Below, piece after piece: positions 1 through 8,044 of a DNA stretch of 18,445 bases (the stretch's first letter is position 1; the number at the start of each line of letters is the position of its first letter). Under the pieces are notes generated by a model, which was not told the DNA's origin, ran no database searches, and saw nothing but the letters and a program-made list of their open reading frames with translations. This stretch comes from JBEICQ01 sp040383885 (GTDB taxonomy: Bacteria; Bacteroidota; Bacteroidia; UBA4408): NCBI GenBank assembly GCA_040383885.1, contig JBEICQ010000036.1:1-18445 (forward strand), given 5' to 3'. The position numbers and the translations under genes were made by a program.

Positions 1-111
1 ACTGCCATACTACCCAAGCCGGTGCTGCTCAAAGGAAGAATAAAAATGATGAACCGAAACAAGGCTGCGCAGTTCAAGTTGCAACCCGATACCACCTGGA
101 CCCTCATTTAA
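1..111 (+). CDS. C-terminal fragment, probable ABC transporter substrate-binding protein
   Basis: Frame 1 is open from the left edge to a TAA at 109-111, giving the last 36 residues of a gene that starts outside the window. The stop overlaps the permease ATG (TAATG), so the two are translationally coupled. The tail has a short segment (MNRNKAAQFKL) that resembles the 'N-x-K-x-A-x-x-x-G/K-L' end of COG2984-type periplasmic binding proteins. In other genomes these proteins sit beside the same permease and ATPase families. The identity rests mostly on that neighbourhood, since 36 residues are too few to prove the family. If right, the product is an exported or lipid-anchored protein that delivers a ligand to the permease. 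Confidence 0.45.
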   Translation, partial: TAILPKPVLLKGRIKMMNRNKAAQFKLQPDTTWTLI

Positions 112-965
112 TGGACATGTATCTGGCTGCCATACAGGTTGCTCTTGCTTATGCACTGATGAGCCTTGGAATTTTTGTGACACTCAGGATTTTTAAATTG
201 CCTGATATCACCACCGATGGCACCTTCACCTCAGGAGCAGTCATCTATGCGCTGATGATGCAGGATGCGGAACAGTCACTCTTTCCGGTTTTGTTACTTG
301 CATTTTTTGCTGGTGGAATAGGCGGATTCCTGACAGGTATCATCAATGAAAAACTCCGGATCCAACCCCTGCTGTCCGGCATTCTGGTGATGACAGCCCT
401 CTACAGCATCAACCTGCTTCTGTTGGGCAAATCCAACATGAGTTTACCTATGCTACCGGAGGCAGAATCGTTTTTTCAGGCATGGTTCGTTCCTCTGGTT
501 GTACTAATGAGCTGCCTTGGTAGTATTGCCTGGTTGCTCTATTCTGACTATGGCCTGGCCATGCGCGCCACGGGTCATGCAGAACAGATGGTTAAATCGC
601 AAGGCATTTATCCGGGCCGCATGCGCATTGCAGGCCTGCTTATTGCCAATGGTTTCACAGCGCTCTCAGGTGCCATGGTGGCCAGATTTCATGGGTTCGC
701 CGACATGGGAATGGGCATCGGTATTGTTATTGCAGGGCTCGGCTCCGTCATGATTTCAGAAACACTCATGCAAGCCTTTGGTGTACAAAGCCTGCTGATT
801 CGCTTACTGATGTTGATTCCGGCAACCATGTTGTTCCGGTTCATTCTTGCTTTTTCGCTCTCCCTGGGAATCGATCCGGTTCTTCTCAAGCTCATTTCTT
901 CCATGCTTGTTCTCGGAGTGATGGCCATCCCACTCCTGTTTCGTAAAGCTTCTCATCATGCTTAA
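111..965 (+). CDS. ABC transporter permease (COG4120 / branched-chain-type fold)
   Basis: The 284-residue protein is strongly hydrophobic with about eight predicted membrane segments. It would form the inner-membrane channel of an ABC importer. Two family signatures are visible: PDITTDGTF at residues 31-39, matching the PDLTVDGSF motif near the N-terminus of COG4120 permeases, and a later stretch (about 152-218) with ATG..EQMVKSQGI, NGFTALSGAM and GFADMGMGIG. In relatives that stretch includes the loop contacting the ATPase. The ATG overlaps the preceding stop and the gene's own TAA (963-965) lies inside the ATPase reading frame, so the three genes form one operon. Relatives include the TrpXYZ-type tryptophan transporters, but the substrate here cannot be told from sequence. 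Confidence 0.88.
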   Translation: MDMYLAAIQVALAYALMSLGIFVTLRIFKLPDITTDGTFTSGAVIYALMMQDAEQSLFPVLLLAFFAGGIGGFLTGIINEKLRIQPLLSGILVMTALYSINLLLLGKSNMSLPMLPEAESFFQAWFVPLVVLMSCLGSIAWLLYSDYGLAMRATGHAEQMVKSQGIYPGRMRIAGLLIANGFTALSGAMVARFHGFADMGMGIGIVIAGLGSVMISETLMQAFGVQSLLIRLLMLIPATMLFRFILAFSLSLGIDPVLLKLISSMLVLGVMAIPLLFRKASHHA

Positions 966-1710
966 TATCCAACAACTCTCTCTTTCCTTTAAGGGTCAAA
1001 CAGGGCAGATCAAACAGGTGTTTACAGATTTTGATTTTTCACTGGATGCCGGAAGTTTTACTGTTGTGATTGGGGCAAACGGCTCCGGAAAATCCACACT
1101 GCTCAACCTCATCGCAGGTAGTTTACTCCCTGATAAAGGCAGAATCAACATTGCCGGAAATGATGTCAGCCGCCTGTCTGAGGAGCTGAGAAGCAAGTTT
1201 ATTTCACGCGTTTTTCAGCATCCCCATCTGGGTACCGCAGGTGAACTTTCTGTGTTGGAAAACATGCGCCTTGCCAGCCTCCACGGCAAGACAAAAAGTC
1301 CTTTTCGCAGAATGGGAAAAACGGCAGAAGCAGGTATAAAAAAACAAGTGGAAGGTTTGCAGATGGGACTTGAAAACACGCTTCATCGCAGCATGGAACA
1401 GTTATCAGGTGGACAAAGGCAGGCCTTGTCTGTGTTGATGGCCACGCTGCCCGATGTTCCACTGATGCTGTTGGATGAACCTGCAGCTGCCCTCGATCCT
1501 TCGGCAGGTGATGCAGTGATGGAACTGGCTGCCAATCGCATCCGTGAAAAAGAAAGAACAGCTGTACTCGTTACCCACAACATGAAACACGCTGTGGTAT
1601 ACGGGAACCGCCTGGTTCAATTGCAACATGGGAAAATTATCCGTGATATTCGCGGAGAGGAGAAGCAATCACTCCGCCCGGAGCAGCTTCACTCCTGGTT
1701 TGAACGCTGA
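958..1710 (+). CDS. ABC transporter ATP-binding protein (COG1101 type)
   Basis: The 250-residue cytoplasmic ATPase has every core ABC motif: Walker A GANGSGKST at 39-47, Q-loop Gln87, signature LSGGQRQ at 149-155, Walker B LMLLDEP at 169-175 with catalytic Glu174, and H-loop His207. It should therefore be catalytically competent and energise the adjacent permease. The gene begins 8 bases before the permease stop ends, a tight overlap that argues for coupled translation of stoichiometric subunits. Length is normal for an importer ATPase. It is the last gene of this operon. Its TGA at 1708-1710 directly abuts the stop of the convergent plug gene, leaving no room for a separate terminator. Confidence 0.93.
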   Translation: MLNIQQLSLSFKGQTGQIKQVFTDFDFSLDAGSFTVVIGANGSGKSTLLNLIAGSLLPDKGRINIAGNDVSRLSEELRSKFISRVFQHPHLGTAGELSVLENMRLASLHGKTKSPFRRMGKTAEAGIKKQVEGLQMGLENTLHRSMEQLSGGQRQALSVLMATLPDVPLMLLDEPAAALDPSAGDAVMELAANRIREKERTAVLVTHNMKHAVVYGNRLVQLQHGKIIRDIRGEEKQSLRPEQLHSWFER

Positions 1711-1716
1711 TCAGCG
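1705..1716. repeat. 12-bp perfect palindrome holding both convergent stop codons
   Basis: CGCTGATCAGCG reads identically on both strands. Its centre, TGATCA, holds the TGA of the ABC ATPase (1708-1710) and the TGA of the minus-strand plug gene (1711-1713). The palindrome stops at 12 bases because A1704 and G1717 do not pair. As RNA it could fold only a 4-bp stem with a GATC loop and no U-tract follows, so it is not a convincing terminator. Confidence 0.85.
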
Positions 1717-3030
1717 GGAGGAAGAATTAGAAAAAAATTGTTGCACGCCTATCAGCCGGTCATAAAAAAATCCAATGCCTTTGTTGTAAACCATGATGTG
1801 ATAGGTGTTCTGTGTTTCGAACCGGTTTCCCTCGAAACTGGTTTCATCATAGGCAAATTTGCCCGGTGTTTTTACAACATACTGATAATTGTAAAAACCT
1901 TGTTTGAAAAGTGCTGCACAACGGTAGGCATGAACTTTTTCGTCATACTGCAACTTGAATTCCGGTAAACAGGCAAACCCACTGAATGCTCCAAAGAGAT
2001 ATACATCGCCTGTGGATACAGGCTTTTCGCATGGCAATGAAAAATGAACCATCACATAGTCCGATTCAATGGCAGGATCCCCAATCATGCAGCGAACAAC
2101 AAACTGCCCGTCAATGTCTCTTGTAAATGAATAGCGCTTGAAGGCCTTACTCTCATCATTCTGGAGGTAAGCATGTACGAATCGGTTTTCTTCCCTCTCA
2201 AAATAATTTACCCTGAGAGAAGGTACCATCAGGTTTTTAATGTCAAATTCTCTGTATTCGCTACCTCCGTTAAAAACATTCCCGCCATCATAATCATAAG
2301 TAACGGAATTGTTTTTTACATACATGGGCTTTAAATCATTGATGGCATTGTCTGTGCGCTGGTTTTGTCGCACACTTACCATAATATCTCCGATAGGATT
2401 TTGAACCGGGTAATCAGCAAAATTGATCTCAAAATCTATTTCCTGCTTGTAGTTGCGATCTTCAATTGCAGTGGCAGCATGGCAGTTGACGGAAATAAAA
2501 ACCCTTTTCTCCACTACATAAAAACGCCTTGTCAGCACAAGCTTTGAAGGATCATTGTCTTCATATACTTTGAGTAAATAGTTTCCGGATTTGGTGATTT
2601 TCATATTGGGCGTAGGAAGAATCACCTTGTAATGGGTATACAGCTGAATGGTATTTACAGAGGATGCTCTTTCTGTAAATGCATCCTCCGGAAATCCATT
2701 GATATAATCCATCGGCATCAGTGTGCTGGGCTGCCAATTGAAATCGCAATGGATGAAAGTGAAATTAAACTGTTTGAAATCTGCATCAAGGTCATCAAAA
2801 CTGAGCACCAGCGGTTCATCTTTACCAAGCTCGTAAATGGGCGCTTGCATCTCTGCATTCAGGGGATGAAATTGTATGGTTTTTATTTTGTTTCGATAAA
2901 CCATGTTGTCGTAGACCAATCCGGTCTCCGCATAATCATCCTGTGCCGGAGTAGTCCCGGGCAGGAGAAGGCAGGCAAGCACGACAATCTTTACCACATG
3001 CAGTCTATTATTCCATATACACGAGAACAT
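1711..3030 (-). CDS. DUF5103 family, type IX secretion system plug protein
   Basis: The preferred product is 439 residues from the ATG at 3030-3028. That start gives a clean signal peptide: NNRLHVVK, a hydrophobic core, then cleavage after TTPAQ. An in-frame start at 3075 would add 15 residues and overlap the start of lysS, so it is less likely. The mature protein is soluble and beta-rich with many Tyr, Phe and Asn residues. It contains the conserved block around FDDLDADFKQFNFTFIHCDF, followed by DYINGFPEDAFT. The C-terminal part has features typical of the family, such as SLPCEKP.STGDVYLFGAFSG and YNYQYVVK. In Flavobacterium, Plug is a periplasmic partner that closes the SprA translocon channel; that role is inferred from the family. 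The gene is convergent with the ABC operon and divergent from lysS. Confidence 0.82.
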   Translation of the reverse strand: MFSCIWNNRLHVVKIVVLACLLLPGTTPAQDDYAETGLVYDNMVYRNKIKTIQFHPLNAEMQAPIYELGKDEPLVLSFDDLDADFKQFNFTFIHCDFNWQPSTLMPMDYINGFPEDAFTERASSVNTIQLYTHYKVILPTPNMKITKSGNYLLKVYEDNDPSKLVLTRRFYVVEKRVFISVNCHAATAIEDRNYKQEIDFEINFADYPVQNPIGDIMVSVRQNQRTDNAINDLKPMYVKNNSVTYDYDGGNVFNGGSEYREFDIKNLMVPSLRVNYFEREENRFVHAYLQNDESKAFKRYSFTRDIDGQFVVRCMIGDPAIESDYVMVHFSLPCEKPVSTGDVYLFGAFSGFACLPEFKLQYDEKVHAYRCAALFKQGFYNYQYVVKTPGKFAYDETSFEGNRFETQNTYHIMVYNKGIGFFYDRLIGVQQFFSNSSSR

Positions 3031-3038
3031 TATCTTTG
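3031..3038 (+). promoter_or_regulatory. Bacteroidota -7 box for lysS (TATCTTTG)
   Basis: TATCTTTG fits the Bacteroidota TAnnTTTG -7 consensus exactly. It lies 26 bases before the lysS ATG, so transcription would begin near 3043 with a leader of about 20 A/T-rich bases. No good TTTG -33 element is seen; the closest is a T-rich stretch around 3008-3013. The box sits just upstream of the divergent plug start, so the two promoters must be packed into a few tens of bases. Confidence 0.6.
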
Positions 3039-3064
3039 CTGACGCTAAATTTTTTACAAATAAA

Positions 3065-4582
3065 ATGAATCTCACGATAAGCGAACAGGAACAAGTAAAA
3101 AGAAAAGCCCTCGAGGATCTTCGTCAAATGGGCATCAATCCCTATCCTGCCGAGGCTTTTGCAATCAATGCCAATAGCCAGGACATCCTTCGTAACTACG
3201 AGAGAGATAAACTTGCTTACAAAGACATCTCACTTGCCGGTCGCCTGATGAGTGTGCGAGACATGGGAAAAGCCTGCTTTGCAGAATTGCAGGACGATTC
3301 AGGTAGAATCCAGGTGTATATCCGTCGTGACGATATCTGTCCGGGAGAAGATAAATCTCTCTACGACCAGGTGTTTAAGAAACTTACTCACATCGGAGAT
3401 ATCCTGGGAGTTAAAGGTTATGTGTTCACCACCAAGATGGGAGAAATCACCATTCATGTAACCGGACTCACTTTGCTGAGCAAATCCCTCAGGCCATTGC
3501 CGGTTGTAAAAGTGGATGAAGACGGAAAAGTGCATGATGCTTTTACCGATCCTGAACAGCGTTACCGCATGCGTTACCTCGATTTGATTGTGAATCCGTA
3601 TGTACGCGATACTTTTATCCAACGCTCAAAGATGGTATGGGCGATGCGTCACTTTCTTCATGGCAAAGGTTACCTCGAGGTTGAAACGCCTATTCTCCAA
3701 CCTATCCACGGAGGGGCTGTTGCCAGACCATTCAAAACCCATCACAATACACTCGACATGCCCCTTTACCTGCGCATTGCGAATGAACTTTACCTCAAAA
3801 AACTGATTGTTGGCGGTTATCATGGTGTATATGAGTTTGCAAAAGATTTTCGCAACGAAGGCATGAGCAGATTTCATAACCCCGAGTTTACCCAGGTGGA
3901 ATTGTATGTGGCATACAAAGATTATCAGTGGATGATGGAACTTGTGGAAACCATGGTTGAGCAGGTTTGTATGGATTTGCATGGTAAAAGAGAGGCAACT
4001 GTAGGTGAACACACCATTTCTTTTGCAAGACCCTGGAAACGATATACCATGTATGAGGCCATCAGGGAGTTTGCCGGTATCGACATCGAAAACATGAATG
4101 AAAAGGAATTGGCGGAAGCCGCTGCCTCCATGGGAATCAAAACAGATTCTTTCATGTCAAGGTCAAAATACATTGATGAGATTTTTGGTCTCAAGGTCGA
4201 GCCCAGACTCATTCAGCCAACCTTTATCACAGATTATCCGGAAGAAATGTCTCCTCTGGCCAAAAAGCACAGAAGCAAACCCGGACTGGTAGAACGCTTT
4301 GAAGTGATCTGCAACGGAAAAGAAATTTGTAATGCATATTCAGAGTTAAATGATCCGATTGACCAGCGCAGGCGTTTTGAGGAGCAACTTGAGATGGCCA
4401 GGCAAGGTGATGAGGAAGCCATGGTGCTCGATGAGGATTTTCTTCGTGCCATGGAATTCGGAATGCCACCAACAGCAGGTTTGGGTATTGGAATAGACAG
4501 GCTTGCCATGATTCTCACCAACTCCGCCTCCATCCAGGATGTATTGTTTTTTCCTCAGATGAGGCCCGAAAAAACTGAATGA
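3065..4582 (+). CDS. lysS: Lysine--tRNA ligase, class II
   Basis: The 505-residue protein charges tRNA-Lys with lysine in the cytoplasm. An N-terminal OB-fold anticodon-binding domain spans about residues 56-140 (LAGRLMSVRDMGKACFAELQ). The class II catalytic core has motif 1 near 202-213 (YLEVETPILQP), motif 2 at 262-279 (FRNEGMSRFHNPEFTQVE) and motif 3 at about 472-484 (GLGIGIDRLAMIL). The lysine-pocket segment KEICNAYSELNDP (419-431) is intact. Length is normal, with none of the C-terminal extension found on some family members. The start is supported by the -7 box at 3031 and by alignment of the N-terminus with known LysRS. Its TGA overlaps the next ATG (ATGA at 4579-4582), so the downstream glycosyltransferase is translationally coupled to it. 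Confidence 0.98.
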   Translation: MNLTISEQEQVKRKALEDLRQMGINPYPAEAFAINANSQDILRNYERDKLAYKDISLAGRLMSVRDMGKACFAELQDDSGRIQVYIRRDDICPGEDKSLYDQVFKKLTHIGDILGVKGYVFTTKMGEITIHVTGLTLLSKSLRPLPVVKVDEDGKVHDAFTDPEQRYRMRYLDLIVNPYVRDTFIQRSKMVWAMRHFLHGKGYLEVETPILQPIHGGAVARPFKTHHNTLDMPLYLRIANELYLKKLIVGGYHGVYEFAKDFRNEGMSRFHNPEFTQVELYVAYKDYQWMMELVETMVEQVCMDLHGKREATVGEHTISFARPWKRYTMYEAIREFAGIDIENMNEKELAEAAASMGIKTDSFMSRSKYIDEIFGLKVEPRLIQPTFITDYPEEMSPLAKKHRSKPGLVERFEVICNGKEICNAYSELNDPIDQRRRFEEQLEMARQGDEEAMVLDEDFLRAMEFGMPPTAGLGIGIDRLAMILTNSASIQDVLFFPQMRPEKTE

Positions 4583-6480
4583 ATCTTCTGGCGACAGATA
4601 AGCTGAAAGTGGCTGTATCCTCCCGTCAGGTTGCTGTTTTTTTATGCCTGTTGGGTGCTTTGCTTAGGTTTTGGGATCTTGGTAACTATTCCATCACTGC
4701 CGATGAGCTGAGTGTGCTTGAAAGGATTCGCTTCGGTAGCTTTTCCGAGCTCATTCTTCATGGTGTGGTTCCCGATTTTCATCCGGCAGGCGTACAGGTA
4801 TTTATGTACTATTACTGCAAACTTGCAGGCACCGGAGAATGGGCCATACGATTTCCCTTTTTTCTTTGCGGTACATTGTCCTTGCCACTGATTTACCTGA
4901 TTTGCAGGAATTGGTTCGGTAATGTCTCTGCAATCTTCTCGCTGGGCGTTTGCTCTGTTTCGCAATTGTTTATCGTTTACAGCCGCCTGGCAAGACCCTA
5001 TGCCCCGGGTTTGTTTTTTTGTTTGCTCACTGTATGGTTTCTGCAGTTGATTTCATCCGAAAGCAATGACAGAAAGCTCATTGGATATTCAATTGCTGCA
5101 GCACTTTCCATGGTTGCTGCCATGTATACCCATTACCTGGCATTTTTCTTTGCGGGACTTACCGGACTTACCGGTATCTTTTTGTTGGGCAAGAAAACAC
5201 GCATCTACTGGATACTATCCGGCTTGCTCGCTTCACTTTTGTTTGTGCCTCATATCAATTTGTTCATTCTGCAAACAGGGTATGGGGGAGTAGGTGGACC
5301 GGACGGATGGTTGAGTGTTCCCGATCTTTCTTTTTTTACTGAATTTATTGCCTATTTCTTCAACCACAGTTTACTGGTTGCCTTCATCTTGCTTATCTCA
5401 GCAGGAATGCTGAGCCTGATGTATGCGCCGGATAAACCCCGCATTTCTATGCTCATTGTTTGCCTGATTTGGGGATTGCTGCCTCCTGTATTTTTCTATG
5501 TCTATTCGCTTAAAGTCAATCCTATTCTGCAAATCAGCGGTTTGATTTTTTCTTCCCCTTTTCTGGTGTTTGCATGTACCTCCTTCATGCCTCGTACTTT
5601 TACTTTGTTTCACCGCTGGCTCTCTATCCTTCTTTTTTCTTTTCTCGCACTTTTTACAGTTTACGGAAAACATTTTTATGCACGCCGTTTCTTCGGCGAA
5701 TACCGTGCATTGGCGGCCTATGCAGAGAATGCTGACAAAGTTTTTGGGAAAGGAAAAATTACACATGCCCTCAATGTGGAGAGTGCTTTTTTTGGGACCT
5801 ATTCCCTGCGCCACTTTGCACATCCTCCTGTGTATGCATTTTATCGCATTACTCAAAAGGATTCACTTGCCTTGTTTCGTAAAGTGGTTGATGAAGCCTC
5901 TACAGATTATTTCAGTTTTGCCTGGTCAAACCTGGTCAATCCATATGAAACACTGGACCTGATTCGTGAAAAATATCCTTGTCTGGTAGAGCGCCGCTGG
6001 CTTTACAATGCCGAATGGTATCTTTTTGCAAAAGCAGGTAAGGGATTTTCAGAAGACCTGCCACAGCTCTCATTTTCGGTTCCCTGCGACAGCAACAATT
6101 TATTGAACGAAAAAAATCCATACGGTCCCACCTTCGAAAAGCCAATCAAGGAGGCGTATGTTTCTTCAGGACAATTAGTAAGCTGCATGGCAGATGTAAT
6201 GATTAGAGGAAGTATACAGGGAACGGAACTGGTGATGGAGGTGAAGCGTGGAAATGAAGTTGTTTACTGGCGTTCCTCCTCCGCCCAAGCATTTGGTCTG
6301 GAATCCGGGAAGCGCCGGAATATCTATTTTTCCGGTAGGATACCACCTTCAGTAAGACAAGATGATTTGCTCAGGTTTTATATTTGGCAACATGAGAAAG
6401 CTGAAGTGAAAATTTACCGAATGCAGATTCATTCATTTCCCGGCAACCCGGGCCTTTATGATTTTACCCTCGATAGATAA
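4579..6480 (+). CDS. GT-C type membrane glycosyltransferase (GT39/ArnT-like) with extracytoplasmic C-terminal domain
   Basis: The 633-residue protein has roughly 11-12 membrane helices in residues 15-370, then about 260 mostly soluble residues. The first extracytoplasmic loop carries the acidic pair Asp42-Glu43 (ITADELSVLERI). It is followed by the DFHPAG...WAIRFPFFLCG pattern typical of PMT_2/ArnT-like enzymes, where the acidic residue is catalytic. SRLARPYAPG at about 135-144 is a further family-like motif. Such enzymes move a sugar from a polyprenyl-phosphate donor to a lipid, glycan or protein on the outer face of the inner membrane. The last 130 or so residues have alternating hydrophobic strands, suggesting a beta-sandwich. 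The ATG overlaps the lysS stop, and gpsA starts two bases after its TAA. Donor and acceptor are not predictable. Confidence 0.8.
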   Translation: MNLLATDKLKVAVSSRQVAVFLCLLGALLRFWDLGNYSITADELSVLERIRFGSFSELILHGVVPDFHPAGVQVFMYYYCKLAGTGEWAIRFPFFLCGTLSLPLIYLICRNWFGNVSAIFSLGVCSVSQLFIVYSRLARPYAPGLFFCLLTVWFLQLISSESNDRKLIGYSIAAALSMVAAMYTHYLAFFFAGLTGLTGIFLLGKKTRIYWILSGLLASLLFVPHINLFILQTGYGGVGGPDGWLSVPDLSFFTEFIAYFFNHSLLVAFILLISAGMLSLMYAPDKPRISMLIVCLIWGLLPPVFFYVYSLKVNPILQISGLIFSSPFLVFACTSFMPRTFTLFHRWLSILLFSFLALFTVYGKHFYARRFFGEYRALAAYAENADKVFGKGKITHALNVESAFFGTYSLRHFAHPPVYAFYRITQKDSLALFRKVVDEASTDYFSFAWSNLVNPYETLDLIREKYPCLVERRWLYNAEWYLFAKAGKGFSEDLPQLSFSVPCDSNNLLNEKNPYGPTFEKPIKEAYVSSGQLVSCMADVMIRGSIQGTELVMEVKRGNEVVYWRSSSAQAFGLESGKRRNIYFSGRIPPSVRQDDLLRFYIWQHEKAEVKIYRMQIHSFPGNPGLYDFTLDR

Positions 6481-6482
6481 GT

Positions 6483-7478
6483 ATGGATATCAAAAAGAAA
6501 ATAGCAGTACTTGGTGGTGGCAGTTGGGCCACAGCCATTGTTAAAATGCTTCTTAATAATGTGGAGATAACAGGTTGGTGGATACGCAATAACGAAACCA
6601 TTGATTTTATCAAGAAATACCGCCACAACCCCAAATACCTGAGTAGTGTGGATTTGGATCCGGAACGACTGGATCTCTCTGATGATGCAGGACGCATCAT
6701 TTCGGAATATGATATTATCGTTCTTGCTGTTCCCTCGGCCTTTTTAAAAGATGTCATCCGTGGAAACGAAAAAATACTCTCAGGCAAGCATGTCTTCTCC
6801 GCTATCAAAGGCATCGTTCCCGGAGAGAATCAGATTGTTGGCGAATACCTCATGGGCTCCTGCGGACTACCGGAAAACAAAATGGGTGTAATTACCGGAC
6901 CCTGTCATGCAGAGGAAGTTGCGCTGGATAAATTGTCGTACCTCACCATTGCAGGCCAGGATGAAGAGATGACTTCCGTAATGGCATCCGCCTTGTCTTG
7001 CAGGTACATCAGAACAAAAGTCAGCGATGATATCTATGGAACAGAATACTCTGCTGTTTTAAAAAACATTTTTGCCATTGCCAGTGGTATTTGTCATGGA
7101 TTGGGCTATGGAGATAATTTTCAGGCAGTGCTTATTTCCAATGCCATTCAGGAAATCCAGCGATTTGTGGAGGCGGTACATCCCATCCATCGCGACATCA
7201 AAAGTCCGGCATACCTGGGAGACCTCCTGGTAACTGCCTACTCACAATTTAGCAGAAACAGAACTTTTGGAAGTATGCTTGGCAAAGGATATTCAGTGAA
7301 GTTTGCCCAGATGGAAATGAACATGATTGCCGAAGGCTATTTTGCAGTAAAATGTATCGAAGAAGTAAATCGCAAATATGGTGTTGACATGCCTATTACC
7401 CGTGCGGTTTACAACATCATTTACGAAAGAATTTCACCGGTAATTGAAATGAAACTGCTCTCCGAAAAACTCGGCTAA
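6483..7478 (+). CDS. gpsA: Glycerol-3-phosphate dehydrogenase [NAD(P)+]
   Basis: The 331-residue cytoplasmic enzyme reduces dihydroxyacetone phosphate to sn-glycerol-3-phosphate, the backbone for phospholipids. The N-terminal Rossmann fold has GGGSWATAI at 11-19. LAVPSAFLKDVI (81-92) and SAIKGI (106-111) continue the nucleotide-binding half. The catalytic lysine is Lys194 in EYSAVLKNIFAIASG, and the substrate region has LGDLLVTAYS and SRNRTFG (257-263). The usual GPSFAEE motif reads GPCHAEE (139-145), a variant in a conserved position. The gene starts two bases after the glycosyltransferase stop and its TAA overlaps the next ATG (TAATG), placing it mid-operon. PlsY, which uses its product, is encoded about 2 kb downstream. 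Confidence 0.96.
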   Translation: MDIKKKIAVLGGGSWATAIVKMLLNNVEITGWWIRNNETIDFIKKYRHNPKYLSSVDLDPERLDLSDDAGRIISEYDIIVLAVPSAFLKDVIRGNEKILSGKHVFSAIKGIVPGENQIVGEYLMGSCGLPENKMGVITGPCHAEEVALDKLSYLTIAGQDEEMTSVMASALSCRYIRTKVSDDIYGTEYSAVLKNIFAIASGICHGLGYGDNFQAVLISNAIQEIQRFVEAVHPIHRDIKSPAYLGDLLVTAYSQFSRNRTFGSMLGKGYSVKFAQMEMNMIAEGYFAVKCIEEVNRKYGVDMPITRAVYNIIYERISPVIEMKLLSEKLG

Positions 7479-8026
7479 TGTCTTCTCATCATGTGGTAAG
7501 AGACCATCAGGAAGCAATCATATTGCTTCTCCATCCACTGGTTGACAAAGAAACTCTCGGCGAACTTTTAGAATGGGGAAGCGCTCTTTGGGTAGAAGAG
7601 GAAACCTTGCCTTGGCTCGACGCTCACCGAATCAAGCCTGATGGCATACTTGCCAAGGTTTCAGACATACATGTGGAGGGTTATTTTCCTGATGTTACCG
7701 TGCTGCAAAGTGAATCAGATTTATTAACCCGTATTCAGTTGATTACCTCAATTACCGGCAATTCCAGGTTCATGGTGGTATCATCCGATTGTGTTCCACC
7801 TATCCGGGAACTGATTGCCGGAAATTTTTTCTCAACTGAAATTTTCTTCGTGGATGACTCCTTCCGATATTTCTTTTCTCGTGGCGAAAAAATAATGCAA
7901 TTGCAAAACAACGGAAGACAAACCGAGCTGAGCCCGATGGACCAATCATTTTCCTGGGTTCCATTGGATGAAGTTTTCTCTGCGGTCAATACTGATGTGT
8001 ATCTGGTAAGAATATTGTGGCAATAA
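7478..8026 (+). CDS. Small protein with degenerate thiamine-pyrophosphokinase-like features
   Basis: The 182-residue protein is cytoplasmic, with no signal peptide or membrane segment. Its plan recalls thiamine pyrophosphokinase (TPK). A hydrophobic strand IILLLHP (14-20) is followed by WGSALWVEEETLPWLDAHRIKPDGIL (33-58), where TPK has a GADGA...IKPDLIIGDFDS region. Then come a strand with LQSESDLLTRIQLI (76-89), where TPK has D.TDLEKAL, and a C-terminal FFSRGEKI...LSPMDQSFSWVPL resembling the TPK substrate-binding lid. The acidic GDFDS and DKTD residues that bind Mg-ATP in TPK are replaced by AKVSD and SESD, so catalysis looks unlikely. The gene is coupled to gpsA by TAATG and ends a four-gene run. 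The fold assignment is inference; the protein could be an unrelated family. Confidence 0.5.
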   Translation: MSSHHVVRDHQEAIILLLHPLVDKETLGELLEWGSALWVEEETLPWLDAHRIKPDGILAKVSDIHVEGYFPDVTVLQSESDLLTRIQLITSITGNSRFMVVSSDCVPPIRELIAGNFFSTEIFFVDDSFRYFFSRGEKIMQLQNNGRQTELSPMDQSFSWVPLDEVFSAVNTDVYLVRILWQ

Positions 8027-8029
8027 ATT

Positions 8030-8037
8030 TATATTTG
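8030..8037 (+). promoter_or_regulatory. Bacteroidota -7 box (TATATTTG) before the second GT-C gene
   Basis: TATATTTG matches TAnnTTTG and is followed by CGG. It ends only 7 bases before the ATG at 8045, so the transcript would be leaderless or carry a leader of one to three bases. The nearest TTG (8015-8017) is just 12 bases upstream, short of the usual 17-23 spacing, so the -33 half is weak. The box overlaps the end of the preceding gene. Confidence 0.5.
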
Positions 8038-8044
8038 CGGGTAT

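Noticed and set aside
2632..3042. A 136-codon open frame on the + strand inside the plug gene
   Set aside because: It lies fully opposite a well-supported gene, has low-complexity Ile/Cys-rich content, and has no recognisable motif or promoter of its own.
5398..5856. A 152-codon minus-strand open frame inside the first GT-C gene
   Set aside because: The Lys/Arg/Gln-rich product is what the antisense of a Phe/Leu/Ser-rich membrane protein yields; no domain and no start signal were seen.
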